This document shows, one piece after another, positions 9,716-18,577 of a DNA stretch of 47,087 nucleotides (position 1 is its first letter; each line of letters opens with the position of its first letter). The stretch lies in NCBI GenBank assembly GCA_002748355.1, contig PDSF01000054.1, forward strand, positions 1 to 47,087, given 5' to 3'. This DNA is from Planctomycetota bacterium. Its GTDB lineage: Bacteria > Planctomycetota > UBA1135 > GCA-002748355. The position numbers and the translations under genes were made by a program. Under the pieces are notes generated by a model. The model saw only the letters and a list, made by a program, of their open reading frames with translations, made no database searches and was not told the origin of the DNA.

Positions 9716-11968
9716 TTACATCGTTAACCGGGAATCAAGAACAGCACGAACCTGCTTGGCTAGCTCTGTAGCTGTCAGGGGCTTTTCAAGAAAAGCCTTT
9801 ATCCCCATGGACAAGGCCTCCTCTTTGGTAATGGTCGAAGTAAATCCAGTATAGAGAATAAACGGTAACCCAGGACGAACCCTGGACATCGCAGCAAAAA
9901 GATCGACCCCAGTAAAATCAGGCATGGTTTGATCAGATACCACCAGATCAAACTGCTCAGGGTCGCGGGCAAACGCATCCATCGCTTCGCGACTGCTACT
10001 TATCGCAATAACCTGATACCCTAGCTTTTCCAGCAACTCCTTCCCCACGTTGCATAGATTACTTTCGTCGTCGACGAGAAGTATCCGTTCGTGTCCCGAT
10101 GCTGTGCGCTGGATGTGTTCCCAGCCAGGAGGGGAAACCTGGGATTTTCCTATCTCGCCCGATCCTTGATGTTGCGTGGGGAAATGGATATTGAAGGTGG
10201 TCCCGTTCCCAGGGCTACTTTCAACCGTAATAAACCCATCACAATTCTTTACGATCCCATGGACGGTGGCCAGCCCCAGGCCAGTGCCTTCCCCCTTAGC
10301 CTTGGTGGTGAAGTAGGGCTCAAATATCTGGTTCATGGTTTCTTTAGACATTCCAGATCCATTATCTTCAATGGTCAAGACGGAGTAATTCCCCCGATCA
10401 ACGCTCCACTCTCCGACCATCTGCTCAACATCAACATGGACATCATCTAACGCGATCCTCAGAAGCCCTTTCTGATCTTTCATAGCATGAAGCGCATTCG
10501 TACACAGATTGACAACAACCTGATGAATAGCAGTGGGATCAGCAAAGACCACTCTCCGGTCTTTTTTGTAATCCTCATGGATCTCTATGGTTGAGGGAAG
10601 CGATGAGCGCATCATCTGCACCGCCTCCTTGACGATATAGTGCAAGTGAACCGGCTTCTTTTCCAAGGAGCTCTTACGACTAAACATTAGTATCTGCTGC
10701 ACGAGCTGAGCCGCACGATAGGAGGCATCAACAACCTGCTGAATATATATCTGCCCCTCCTCATCAGCCGGAAGCTCTGCGGCAGCAAGATCTGCGTATC
10801 CGACGATAGCAGAAAGGATATTGTTGAAGTCGTGCGCGATCCCACCGGCAAGGGTGCCCAACGCCTCCATCTTTTGTGCCTGATTAAGCCGATCCTGAAG
10901 CTGGATCTTTTCCTGTTCCATTTCTTTTAGCGGACTAATATCGGTGTGGACGCCAATAACACGAACAGGTGCCCCGCTCTCATCCTTAGCGATCACCTTC
11001 GCGCGACCAAAGAGCCACTTGTATTCTCCATTCTTACACATAATACGGTACCGGTCCTGATAGGATACCCGTGTACCACCCCGCAACTCTTCCACGGCAG
11101 ATCGAATGCGCTCACGGTCTTCAGGATAAATAATCTCTAACCCATGCTCGATCCCTCCTTCAAGCTCTTCCGATGCATAACCAAGCATCCTTAAAAAAGC
11201 CGGAGAGAAGGTAAGCCTGTCCTGGGGAATATCCCAATCCAAGACACCATCACCAGATCCTTCCAGCGCAAACCGCCAACGTTGCTCGCTCTCGCGCAGA
11301 GATTCCAAGCTTTCGTTGTGGGCCTCAACTCGCTTTTGAAGTTGCCTAGTGGATTCCCGCAACTCTTTGCTAGTGTCCTGAGCCTGGTTCAAGGCAAATC
11401 CAATCCCACGAATAAGGCTTCCCATCGCCGCCATGGAAATAATACTCAGGAAGCTGAACGTGATAGTGGATGCGACCCATACACCAAAGGAAAAATTCAG
11501 AGGAACAATCGGCGTAACCAACCCAACATCAAAAAGATACCCAAATACACACAAGGCGCATATCTGAAACAATATCAGCAGCAGCGCTGACCTTGCCCCC
11601 AAGGTCAGCGTGGCCAAAATCGAGGCGGTGAAAAACCAGACACGCCCGCTACCAAGAGGACCTAAGGAATATACGGAAACTACTCCCAAGGAGGTGAAGA
11701 CAACAACACCCGTCCACGCCCTCACGCGAAAAGGGAGGGACTTAAAGATCAGCAGGAAGAAGTTAAAGGAATAAGCGGCGACATAGATGACGCCATTCCA
11801 TAGCAAGCCGTCTTTCAGGGATCTCAAGCTGCTTGCAATCAACGCAGGTAATGACACCACTACCGTGGAAGCAAAGATTAAAACAAAACTCCTCTCTCGC
11901 CATTGATCCAAGGTGAGCGCCTTGTTATTGGCCAGAACCCCCTTGAGCTGTGAAATTATGTCACGCAT
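9716..11968 (-). CDS. Membrane hybrid sensor histidine kinase with PAS and receiver domains
   Basis: A 750-residue hybrid kinase. About six hydrophobic helices span residues 27-190, followed by a coiled coil (195-230) and a PAS/PAC module (about 226-350, ending VRVIGVHTDISPLKEME). The HisKA box is MEALGTLAGGIAHDFNNIL with His 379. The ATPase has VNLCTNALHAM, EDNGSGM and GTGLGL. A receiver domain fills 628-747, with Asp 679 in LVVSDQTMPDF and a conserved lysine in LEKPLTA. Signal and output partner are unknown; no separate response regulator is adjacent. AAGGA lies 9 bases before the ATG. The gene is clearly lower in GC than both flanks, and its style is like that of deltaproteobacterial kinases, so it is probably acquired by transfer. 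Confidence 0.95.
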   Translation of the reverse strand: MRDIISQLKGVLANNKALTLDQWRERSFVLIFASTVVVSLPALIASSLRSLKDGLLWNGVIYVAAYSFNFFLLIFKSLPFRVRAWTGVVVFTSLGVVSVYSLGPLGSGRVWFFTASILATLTLGARSALLLILFQICALCVFGYLFDVGLVTPIVPLNFSFGVWVASTITFSFLSIISMAAMGSLIRGIGFALNQAQDTSKELRESTRQLQKRVEAHNESLESLRESEQRWRFALEGSGDGVLDWDIPQDRLTFSPAFLRMLGYASEELEGGIEHGLEIIYPEDRERIRSAVEELRGGTRVSYQDRYRIMCKNGEYKWLFGRAKVIAKDESGAPVRVIGVHTDISPLKEMEQEKIQLQDRLNQAQKMEALGTLAGGIAHDFNNILSAIVGYADLAAAELPADEEGQIYIQQVVDASYRAAQLVQQILMFSRKSSLEKKPVHLHYIVKEAVQMMRSSLPSTIEIHEDYKKDRRVVFADPTAIHQVVVNLCTNALHAMKDQKGLLRIALDDVHVDVEQMVGEWSVDRGNYSVLTIEDNGSGMSKETMNQIFEPYFTTKAKGEGTGLGLATVHGIVKNCDGFITVESSPGNGTTFNIHFPTQHQGSGEIGKSQVSPPGWEHIQRTASGHERILLVDDESNLCNVGKELLEKLGYQVIAISSSREAMDAFARDPEQFDLVVSDQTMPDFTGVDLFAAMSRVRPGLPFILYTGFTSTITKEEALSMGIKAFLEKPLTATELAKQVRAVLDSRLTM

Positions 11969-12424
11969 TTGTACGAGTCCTTAGGTAAGTCAAATCCTTG
12001 CTTGCTTTCAGTGATCAGGTAACAGGCAGTTATTGGGCAGGCCTACGGGCATGAGGAATCGTGCACTCCAGCGAAGCCGGCACCAGGCTCCGTGCCTTTT
12101 TGCAAAAAGGAAGAACTATCCGCTCATTCTCGGGGTGACTTGTTGCAGATCCAAGGCCGCTTCTGCACGCGAAACGCTTTCCTCGACGGGCCATGCTGCA
12201 GGCGGTGATGCGAATCGCGCCTTTGCTGCACGTGGAGTCCCTGCGGCAGGCGTACGCCGCATGGCTTCGGAGCCCGTCGGCGCGGGCGCCTAAACGGAAA
12301 GGCTTGCATATTCCCCTAGCGATCCGCCCTTTCCTGGTAGACCGCAGATGAATGAGCGCGGACAGCCAAGGGTAGGCAGAGTGGGGAACCTTTGGCGCTT
12401 TCGCCCTCTGCAATAGCTATCGCG
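11969..12424. other. 456-bp intergenic region upstream of the histidine kinase
   Basis: I see no convincing protein gene here. A 127-codon frame on the minus strand is Cys/Arg/Ser-rich, has no recognisable family and no good ribosome site. The region holds a hairpin followed by T5 on the plus strand (12079-12101) and an overlapping perfect palindrome CCTTTTTGCAAAAAGG at 12095-12110. Because smpB is next door I looked for tmRNA ends (a tRNA-like T arm and CCA) on both strands and did not find them. Confidence 0.5.
12079..12101 (+). terminator. Possible rho-independent terminator
   Basis: GGCAC (12079-12083) and GTGCC (12092-12096) can pair across an 8-base loop and are followed directly by TTTTT. 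The stem is short. No plus-strand gene precedes it, so it either ends an unannotated small RNA or acts by chance. The palindrome over its T-run could also stop transcription from the other side. Confidence 0.3.
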
Positions 12425-12910
12425 TCACTCGGCCGAACGCCGGATCTCACGCCGGGCTTCTTTCTTTTTTTCTGCCTGGCGTTTGTCAAAGAGCCTTTTG
12501 CCGCGCACTAGGCCAATGCGCATTTTCAAAAGCGCACGGGAATTCGAGTAGATACCGAGGGGAATCAGGGTCAGCCCCTTCTCCCGTACCTTAGCGAGCA
12601 GCTTGCGAATCTCGGACTTGCGTAGGAGGAGCTTACGTTTGCGCTGGCTCGCATGGTTATGGACGTTGCCGAAGCTGTATTCCTCGATCGTGCCTTTGAT
12701 CCAGAAGATCTCCCCCTGGTCGATGCGCACATAGCTCTCCGCCAGACTGGCCTTCTTGTCGCGTAGCGACTTCACCTCGGTCCCAGTGAGCACCATCCCC
12801 GCTTCCAGCGTCTCAAGGATCTCATACTCGTAGCCGGCCTTGCGGTTCCGGACCAAATCCTCACCCGGTTTCGGCCCCCGCTCTTTCTTTGCCCCTCCGC
12901 TCTTGGCCAC
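12425..12910 (-). CDS. smpB: SsrA-binding protein SmpB
   Basis: A 161-residue tmRNA partner in trans-translation, which frees stalled ribosomes. The OB-fold core is complete: NRKAGYEYEILETLEAGMVL, GTEVKSLRDKKASLAESYV, HNHASQRKRKLLLRKSEI, and LTLIPLGIYSNSRALLKMRIGLVRGKR. The basic tail DKRQAEKKKEARREIRR enters the ribosomal mRNA channel. Translation starts with GTG. The normal start is slightly extended by a charged MAKSGGAKKERGPKPGED segment. It diverges from tRNA-Leu. The tmRNA gene itself is not seen in the window. Confidence 0.96.
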   Translation of the reverse strand: MAKSGGAKKERGPKPGEDLVRNRKAGYEYEILETLEAGMVLTGTEVKSLRDKKASLAESYVRIDQGEIFWIKGTIEEYSFGNVHNHASQRKRKLLLRKSEIRKLLAKVREKGLTLIPLGIYSNSRALLKMRIGLVRGKRLFDKRQAEKKKEARREIRRSAE

Positions 12911-12958
12911 AGTTGCTCCGTTTGTCTGGCTGCTGTCGACGAAAGATGACTAGGGTGC

Positions 12959-12987
12959 TTGACGACGGGCCCTTCTGGTAGAAGAAT
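12959..12987 (+). promoter_or_regulatory. Sigma-70-like promoter of tRNA-Leu
   Basis: TTGACG (12959-12964) and AAGAAT (12982-12987) are separated by 17 bases and end 13 bases before the tRNA 5' end. Spacing and position are as expected for a strong stable-RNA promoter. Confidence 0.6.
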
Positions 12988-13000
12988 CTTCGCCCCACTC

Positions 13001-13089
13001 GCGGAAGTGGCGGAATTGGCAGACGCGCTAGGTTCAGGTCCTAGTGACCCTTACGGGTCGTGGAGGTTCGAGTCCTCTTTTCCGCACCA
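13001..13089 (+). tRNA. tRNA-Leu (anticodon CAG), CCA encoded
   Basis: The gene begins GCGGAAGTGGCGGAATTGGC and ends TTTTCCGC-A-CCA. The anticodon arm CTAGG-TTCAGGT-CCTAG gives anticodon CAG. A long variable arm with the stem GACCC/GGGTC marks a class II tRNA, and the T arm contains GGTTCGAGTCC. It is 89 bases with CCA and is followed at once by a strong terminator. Confidence 0.97.
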
Positions 13090-13095
13090 ATCACT

Positions 13096-13142
13096 GCAAG
13101 AAGCCCGGTCGAGCCCAGCTCGCCCGGGCTTCTTGCGTTTTT
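13096..13142 (+). terminator. Rho-independent terminator after tRNA-Leu
   Basis: GCAAGAAGCCCG (13096-13107) pairs with CGGGCTTCTTGC (13124-13135) and is followed by GTTTTT. The stem is long and perfect and lies 6 bases past the tRNA, so this is one of the few classical terminators in the window. Confidence 0.85.
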
Positions 13143-13219
13143 GCTGGGGCTCGTGGCCCAAAGGCCTGCCGCCTTCGCTGAGCCCGTGAAAACCTTGCCC
13201 CGAAAGCTGCCGACAGACG

Positions 13220-14398
13220 ATGCGCGACTCGAGCTATATCACCGAACGTAACCAGGGCGTGGCGCCGGCGCGGCCCGGGGAGTTTGCTCCCCTTCGCCTG
13301 TCTGCCGGGATCGAACTGGGGGTCCCGGTCGTGCTCGCGCCGATGGCGGGAGTCACAGGTGCGCCCTTCCGCGTGCTCTGCCGTGAGTTCGGAGAGGCGA
13401 TCTATGTCGGCGAAATGATCACGGCACGCGGGCTCTGTAACGGCAACGCCAAGACCCGGCATCTAGCGAGCTTTCACCCCAGTGAGTCGCCGCGCTCCCT
13501 GCAGCTCTATGGCACCAATCCCAAGTGGCTCGAGGAGGCTGCGAGGATCCTCATCGCGGAGCACGGTGTCGACCACATCGACATCAACCTCGGCTGCCCG
13601 GTGCGCAAGGTCACGGCCAGCGGCGGTGGCGCGGCGATCCCCTACCGGCCGCGACTGATGGCGCGCCTGCTGCGAGCGCTCAAGCGCGGCGCCGGCACGG
13701 TCCCCGTTACCGTCAAAATGCGCCTGGGCATCGATGCCGAGCACCTGACCTATCTCGAAGCCGGGCGAGTCGCCGAGGGCGAAGGCATGGCCTGGGTCGG
13801 CCTGCACGCCCGCACCGCAGAGCAGCTCTACGACGGCGAGGCCGACTGGACTCACATCGCCGAGCTGCAATCGCTGCTGAACATCCCGGTGCTCGGCAAC
13901 GGCGATATCTGGGAGGCCCGCGACGCCCTGCGCATGATGCGCGAGACGGCTTGTGCCGGGGTCATCGTCGGACGCGCTTGCCTGGGTCGCCCCTGGCTCT
14001 TCGCCGAGCTAGAGAGCCTTTTCTCCGGGCAAGAACCGGCAGCGCCACCGCGCTTCGCCGAGATCCGCCGCATCGCCCTACGGCACGCGGAACTCTTGCG
14101 CGACTGGTATGACGAGCGCATCGCCTCGCTGCACATGCGCAAGTTCGCCTCCTGGTACACCCAGTGCTTCCCCGGAGCCCGCAAACTCAAGGACCGCATG
14201 CAGCGAGTCCAATCGATCAACGAACTCGCCCTCGCCCTCGAGTCCATCCCCGATGAGGAGCCCTTTCCCTTCGAAGGGCTGCGCGTTCGCCGCTGCAAGA
14301 AGGCCGGACGCCAAAAGGTCTCCCTGCCCCCCGCCTACCTCGATGATCCCGATGCCGACACGGCGCCCGAGGAAGAGATCTTTGTGGAAGGCGGCTGA
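13220..14398 (+). CDS. dusB: tRNA-dihydrouridine synthase (Dus family)
   Basis: A 392-residue flavoenzyme that reduces uridines in the tRNA D-loop. FMN-barrel motifs are VVLAPMAGVTGAPFR near residue 38, EMITARGL, LQLYGTNPKW, the DINLGCPVRKVTASGGGAAI stretch with the catalytic cysteine, VTVKMRLGID, LHARTAEQLYDGEADW, GNGDIW, and GRACLGRPWLF. The GEADW and GRA-x-GRPW forms are closest to DusB. The C-terminal helical domain is present and ends in an acidic tail. It lies behind the tRNA-Leu terminator and needs its own promoter, which I cannot pinpoint. Subfamily choice is less sure than family. Confidence 0.93.
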   Translation: MRDSSYITERNQGVAPARPGEFAPLRLSAGIELGVPVVLAPMAGVTGAPFRVLCREFGEAIYVGEMITARGLCNGNAKTRHLASFHPSESPRSLQLYGTNPKWLEEAARILIAEHGVDHIDINLGCPVRKVTASGGGAAIPYRPRLMARLLRALKRGAGTVPVTVKMRLGIDAEHLTYLEAGRVAEGEGMAWVGLHARTAEQLYDGEADWTHIAELQSLLNIPVLGNGDIWEARDALRMMRETACAGVIVGRACLGRPWLFAELESLFSGQEPAAPPRFAEIRRIALRHAELLRDWYDERIASLHMRKFASWYTQCFPGARKLKDRMQRVQSINELALALESIPDEEPFPFEGLRVRRCKKAGRQKVSLPPAYLDDPDADTAPEEEIFVEGG

Positions 14399-14482
14399 GA
14401 CTGCACGGCGAGGAGCGCAGGCACCTTCCGCCTGCTGCCTTAGCGATGCCCAGTGCCCCGGTGACCCCAGTGATCCAGTGAC

Positions 14483-15415
14483 CTAAGTTCCGACTCGGCG
14501 CTGCAGCAGCGCCCGCCCTAGGGTGGCCAGGAGCACGAGTAGGCCGCCAAGAACTGCGAGGCCGGCAAGCCTTTCACCATGGACGAGGAAGCTCCACAGG
14601 GGATTGAGCACCGGCTCCACCATCAGCAGTAGGGCCGCCTCGAAGGCCGGAACCCGGCCGATGCCCTTGGTCAGGCAGAGGTAGGCGACACCGATCTGAA
14701 AGACGCCGAGGTAGCAGGCCCCAAGCCAGTCGGCGGCCCCTGCGCCAGCAAAGGGCCAGGCGAAGGGCAGGGTGAAAAGGCAGGCCAGGGCGTTTCCGAG
14801 CACCACCGCCCCGAGCCCGGGGTTTCCGGGCTCAGCTCCGCGACTGAGAAAGCGCAGCCCCAAGATGGTCAGCGCCCAAGAAGGCCCGGCGCTCATGGCC
14901 AAGAGATTGCCCTCGAAGGGCTGGGGAGCACTCGCCTGCGGCGCTTGGCCGGCAAAGAGCAGAAGGAACAAGCCGCCGGCGAGTAAAGGCAGGGTAAGTA
15001 GCTCGGCCCGCTGCGCACGCTCGCGCAATAGCAGCGGTGCAAGGAGCAGGATGTACAGCGGCGCCGTGCTCTGCAAAAAGATGGTGTGCGCTGCCGTCGT
15101 GCGTTTGTTGGCCAGCACGAAGAGCAGCATGGTCACGGCGAAGGCCAAGGCGACCAGGCAGCTGCGCCACTTGAGCTGCAGACGCAGCCCGGGCAAGAAG
15201 GCAATCAGCACCAACGCTGCGATACCCGAGCGTAGGCAGGCCACCTGAACCCCGCTGAATTCGCAGGATTTGATCGCCGTTCCTCCGGTGGAGAAGAGGA
15301 CGGCAGCCAGGAGAATCAAGGTGCGCGGCCAGAGGCTCGATGCTGCTGGCCTTGACGCTTCGGCCGTCGAAGCTGCGCCTCTAGCTGGATCCGAGCGCCC
15401 TGGCCCCGAACCCAT
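14483..15415 (-). CDS. EamA-type DMT-superfamily membrane permease
   Basis: A 310-residue integral membrane protein with about ten hydrophobic helices in two repeats, each of the EamA kind. Telling segments are TLILLAAVLFSTGGTAIK, the first-repeat FLQSTAPLYILLLAPLLLRER, and the second-repeat YLCLTKGIGRVPAFEAAL followed by VEPVLNPLWSF. The family exports metabolites or amino acids; the substrate cannot be told from sequence. I chose the ATG at 15415; an upstream TTG at 15442 has no ribosome site. It is the last gene of the minus-strand group with rpmH and pyk, 39 bases after rpmH. Confidence 0.88.
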   Translation of the reverse strand: MGSGPGRSDPARGAASTAEASRPAASSLWPRTLILLAAVLFSTGGTAIKSCEFSGVQVACLRSGIAALVLIAFLPGLRLQLKWRSCLVALAFAVTMLLFVLANKRTTAAHTIFLQSTAPLYILLLAPLLLRERAQRAELLTLPLLAGGLFLLLFAGQAPQASAPQPFEGNLLAMSAGPSWALTILGLRFLSRGAEPGNPGLGAVVLGNALACLFTLPFAWPFAGAGAADWLGACYLGVFQIGVAYLCLTKGIGRVPAFEAALLLMVEPVLNPLWSFLVHGERLAGLAVLGGLLVLLATLGRALLQRRVGT

Positions 15416-15454
15416 CGCCTTCCAATGACCGGAGCTTGCCAAGAGCAGAACGGG

Positions 15455-15586
15455 TCAGCGGGAGAACTTGCCCGTCTTGCGGATGCGACGCTTGATGATG
15501 TTGACGCCGCCGTGCGTCTTCATCCGGGTGCGGAAGCCGCTCATCTTCTTGGCCTTCGACTTCGAATTGCGGATCTTGATCTTCAT
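15455..15586 (-). CDS. rpmH: Ribosomal protein bL34, divergent
   Basis: A 43-residue, very basic protein. It fits the bL34 pattern S-x-x-K-x-K-K-x-x-GFR-x-RM-x-T-x-x-G-x-x-I-I-x-RR seen in MSGFRTRMKTHGG and NIIKRRIRKTGK, but the usual N-terminus MKRTYQPS is replaced by MKIKIRNS and the last part is atypical. bL34 normally sits beside rnpA and dnaA near the origin; here it stands between pyk and a permease. The call rests on the GFR-RM core and the length. A search against bL34 profiles would settle it. Confidence 0.72.
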   Translation of the reverse strand: MKIKIRNSKSKAKKMSGFRTRMKTHGGVNIIKRRIRKTGKFSR

Positions 15587-15722
15587 TGTGATTCTCAGGG
15601 GCTTTGGCACCGCGCCGAGCCTGGGGACAGCGAGGCATGAGGGGCAGAAAAGGGGGCAAGAGCCTAACGGCGGATCACAAAGCAACAAGGCTCGAACCCG
15701 AGCTTTTGCCGCGCCCCAGCGC

Positions 15723-17246
15723 TCAGAGCCGCAGCTCGCGAATGGAGAAGGTGTTGGTCGCGCCCTTGACCGCCATGGTGCCGGAGATGAAGACCACCAG
15801 ATCCCCCTCCTTGACGTGCTTGCGCTCCAGAAGCTTGACCATCGCATAGCGATACAGCTGGCTCACGCTGCGTGCCTTGATCGCCAGCTCGGGAATCACC
15901 CCCCACTGCAGACAGAGCTGGCTCCAAACTCGCCGGTCAGGGGTAAACACGACCGTGCGCAACGGAAGCCGTTCGCGGGCAACAAAGTTGGCGGTGCGCC
16001 CCGATTCGGTAAAGACGACCAGGGCCTGGGCCCCTACCAGCAAGGCAGCCTGGGCTGCGGCGGATACGGTGGCTTCGACGACGCTGCTCTGTCCAAAGGG
16101 AGGCCGCTGCTTGCTGAGGGCGAGCTTGGCCGGGTGAACGTAAGAATGGCGAAAGATGTCCGCCTCACTACTGCGGGCGATGCGGTCCATGGTCCGCACC
16201 GCGAGCTCGGGATAGGCACCGGTCGCACTCTCGGCCGAGAGCATGACCGCCGAAGTGCCGTCATAAATGGCGTTGGCGATATCGCTGGCCTCGGCACGGG
16301 TCGGGCGCGGATTGACGATCATCGATTCGAGCATCTGCGTCGCGGTAATCACCGGCTTACCCACAGCGATGCAGAGATGGATCAAGCGCTTCTGCACCCC
16401 TGGGACCATCTCCGCCCCCAGTTCGACGCCCATGTCGCCGCGCGCGACCATTACCCCGTCGGCCGCATCGATAATCTCCTCGGCATGGGCCACGGCCTCG
16501 GGACGTTCGATCTTAGCAATGATCTGGGCATCCCCGCCGAAGGACTGGATCTCCTGGCGGAGGCGCTTGACGTCCTTGGCGCTGCGAACAAAGGACAGGG
16601 CGACATAATCGGCCTGCTGCATCAGCGCGAAATGTAAATCGAAGAGGTCCTTCTCGCTGACCGAGGGAGCGCTGACCTCGCTGCCTGGCAGGTTGATGCC
16701 CTTATGCTCGCGAAGCAGGCCGCCATAACGGACCGTGGTATGCACCACCGGGCCTTCGATCTTGCGAACCCGCAACTCGATATTGCCATCATCCAAGAGG
16801 ATCCTCTCACCGACGCGCACATCGCTACCGAGTTCCGGGTAGGTACAAGCGATACGCCCGGGCTCGCCCAAGACATCGGGCCGGGTGTCGATCAGCAGCT
16901 CGTCCCCTGGGTTGAGGAGAAAGGGTTCGTTCTTGGCAAAGCGGCCGACACGGATCTTGGGCCCCTGAAGATCGGCGAGGATGCCCACGGCCCGGCGTTC
17001 GGAACGCCCTGCCTTGCGGATCACATCGAAGAGGCGCTTGTGTGCGGTATGCGTCCCGTGCGAGAAGTTGAGACGAAAGACATCAACGCCGGCGCGGATC
17101 AGCTTGCGCACCGTCGTAAGCCCACTCGAAGCCGGCCCAAGCGTCGCCACGATCTTGGTGCGGGTCGGCAGCTTGCCACGTCCCCCACTGGGCTTGGCCT
17201 GCTGATCGCCACTCTGCTTCGCCTTCTTCGATTTCTCCGCCGCCAT
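15723..17246 (-). CDS. pyk: Pyruvate kinase
   Basis: A 507-residue enzyme that makes pyruvate and ATP from phosphoenolpyruvate. It has TKIVATLGPAS, RLNFSHGTH, the LADLQGPKIRVG segment, the IIAKIERPEA lysine/glutamate active-site region, ARGDMGVELG, ITATQMLESM, and SAESATGAYP. The B domain and the C-terminal regulatory domain are complete. The first 25 residues form a Lys/Gln/Gly-rich extension ahead of the usual start. GGAGG precedes the ATG by about 6 bases. It probably begins a pyk-rpmH-permease transcription unit. Together with gap and pgk it covers three ATP/NADH-linked lower glycolysis steps in this window. Confidence 0.97.
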   Translation of the reverse strand: MAAEKSKKAKQSGDQQAKPSGGRGKLPTRTKIVATLGPASSGLTTVRKLIRAGVDVFRLNFSHGTHTAHKRLFDVIRKAGRSERRAVGILADLQGPKIRVGRFAKNEPFLLNPGDELLIDTRPDVLGEPGRIACTYPELGSDVRVGERILLDDGNIELRVRKIEGPVVHTTVRYGGLLREHKGINLPGSEVSAPSVSEKDLFDLHFALMQQADYVALSFVRSAKDVKRLRQEIQSFGGDAQIIAKIERPEAVAHAEEIIDAADGVMVARGDMGVELGAEMVPGVQKRLIHLCIAVGKPVITATQMLESMIVNPRPTRAEASDIANAIYDGTSAVMLSAESATGAYPELAVRTMDRIARSSEADIFRHSYVHPAKLALSKQRPPFGQSSVVEATVSAAAQAALLVGAQALVVFTESGRTANFVARERLPLRTVVFTPDRRVWSQLCLQWGVIPELAIKARSVSQLYRYAMVKLLERKHVKEGDLVVFISGTMAVKGATNTFSIRELRL

Positions 17247-17304
17247 CCTTGTCCTCCCGCATAAGCGCCCTACGTCACCCGACGATCTTCAGCGCAACGG
17301 CCGC

Positions 17305-18381
17305 TTAATCCTGTACTGATTTCGCCCACTGCCGCCATTTGACAATGGCCTTCTTACGCTGGCTCTCCGAAGCCTCGGGATCGAATGGGAAGTTCTTACC
17401 CGAGAGCTTGACCAGGCTGCGATAGGCCATTTTGCGCACAATCGCCGCCTCGTCTTCGAGCGCCCCGACCAGCTCCATTCCATAACTCGGGTCCCCGATC
17501 TTGCCGATGCCTTCGGCGCAGATCTTGCGCACGTAAGGATCCATGTCCTTGAGCACCGGAACCAAGTAGGGCAGAACCCGCTTGTCACCCGAACGCACCA
17601 GCTCGTCAACGGCTTCCCAGCGCCGACCAGGGTCGCTGCTGGCGAGCTTGTCGACACTGCGCCCCAGCTGCTGGGGCAAGGTCTGCAGTCCCTTCGACGA
17701 GCCTCCCGCCGCTTGACCGGCATAGGCTCCAGCCGCGGCTTTGCGCTGCAAGTCTTGGAGAGATTGCCGCAGCTCGAGCCGCTCCCGTTCGAAGCTCTCC
17801 CGCATCCCTGCGACCGTCTTCTCCAACTTGTCACTGCGAGCTTTCAGCTCGTCCAAGTTGGCCAGGAGCTGGCGCAGGCCGCCCCCCAGCTTGGCCAGGA
17901 CGAGCCCCCCATCCTGCTTGGGGAGCAACTTGGCAAGCTGAGCATCCATGGCTTCGAAACGTGCTTGGATTCGGCCTTCCTGACCGGCAAGCGCCTGGCG
18001 CACGACCGCGGCTTGATCCTCGCGCAGCTCTTCGATGCGCAGGCGGAGGAACTCCACCTTGGCTTCGAGCTGCTGCTTCTGCTGCTCTTGCGTTTCGAGA
18101 TGCCGCGCTTCAGTCCGCCAATCACTCAGCCCAGCAGTAGCGAGTATCGCGAGGAGGAGGATCCCGGCGATGACCAGGAGCTGGCTCCCACTCACGCCGC
18201 CGCCCAAGACCCGCGCCGGGGCCGGAGCCGGGCTTTCTGCATCGCCCTTCGTCAGCTTCGCTAAGCAACAGACGCCAACCGTCTTGTCGCCGAGCTTCCG
18301 AGCCAAGCCCTCTTCCAGATCACGATCTGGCACTGAGAAGCCGCAGAGGTCACAGAAATGCAGTTCGGCCTTGTCATTCAT
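17305..18381 (-). CDS. Zinc-ribbon, transmembrane, coiled-coil and HEAT-repeat protein
   Basis: A 358-residue protein with unknown function. A Cys-rich zinc-ribbon-like head (FCDLCGFSVPDRDL to VGVCCLAKL, residues 9-42) is followed by a linker, a membrane helix (SQLLVIAGILLLAILATAGL, about 66-87), a coiled coil (about 95-230), and two HEAT repeats (RRWEAVDELVRSGDKRVLPYL and YVRKICAEGIGKIGD). The tail GKNFPFDPEASESQRKKAI-x-x-W-x-x-W matches the tail of the next gene upstream. I chose the ATG at 18381 because it starts directly before the ribbon; the frame continues upstream without a motif. The architecture implies a membrane-anchored scaffold; partners are unknown. Confidence 0.85.
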   Translation of the reverse strand: MNDKAELHFCDLCGFSVPDRDLEEGLARKLGDKTVGVCCLAKLTKGDAESPAPAPARVLGGGVSGSQLLVIAGILLLAILATAGLSDWRTEARHLETQEQQKQQLEAKVEFLRLRIEELREDQAAVVRQALAGQEGRIQARFEAMDAQLAKLLPKQDGGLVLAKLGGGLRQLLANLDELKARSDKLEKTVAGMRESFERERLELRQSLQDLQRKAAAGAYAGQAAGGSSKGLQTLPQQLGRSVDKLASSDPGRRWEAVDELVRSGDKRVLPYLVPVLKDMDPYVRKICAEGIGKIGDPSYGMELVGALEDEAAIVRKMAYRSLVKLSGKNFPFDPEASESQRKKAIVKWRQWAKSVQD

Positions 18382-18577
18382 CGTCCATGCTCTGATCAGG
18401 GGCTCTCCGAGGGCAGCTGTCTTGGCGAAGCTGAGGGCCTTTCGGGCCAGCACCATCAGAGCACAGGCGGGCGTTCAGCGATATGCCACACACTCAAGAG
18501 GGAGCATCGCTCGGTACGTAGAAGCGGGGCGCCGCTAAGGGGCACCCCAGCTTTTTCTCCCTGCTACTGGCCGCCGC

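Noticed and set aside
12030..12413. 127-codon minus-strand frame downstream of smpB
   Set aside because: Cys/Arg/Ser-rich composition, no ribosome site, no domain; probably chance.
11969..12424. tmRNA (ssrA) next to smpB
   Set aside because: Neither strand has the tRNA-like ends (T arm followed by acceptor strand and CCA) or a tag peptide frame ending in Ala-Ala and stop.
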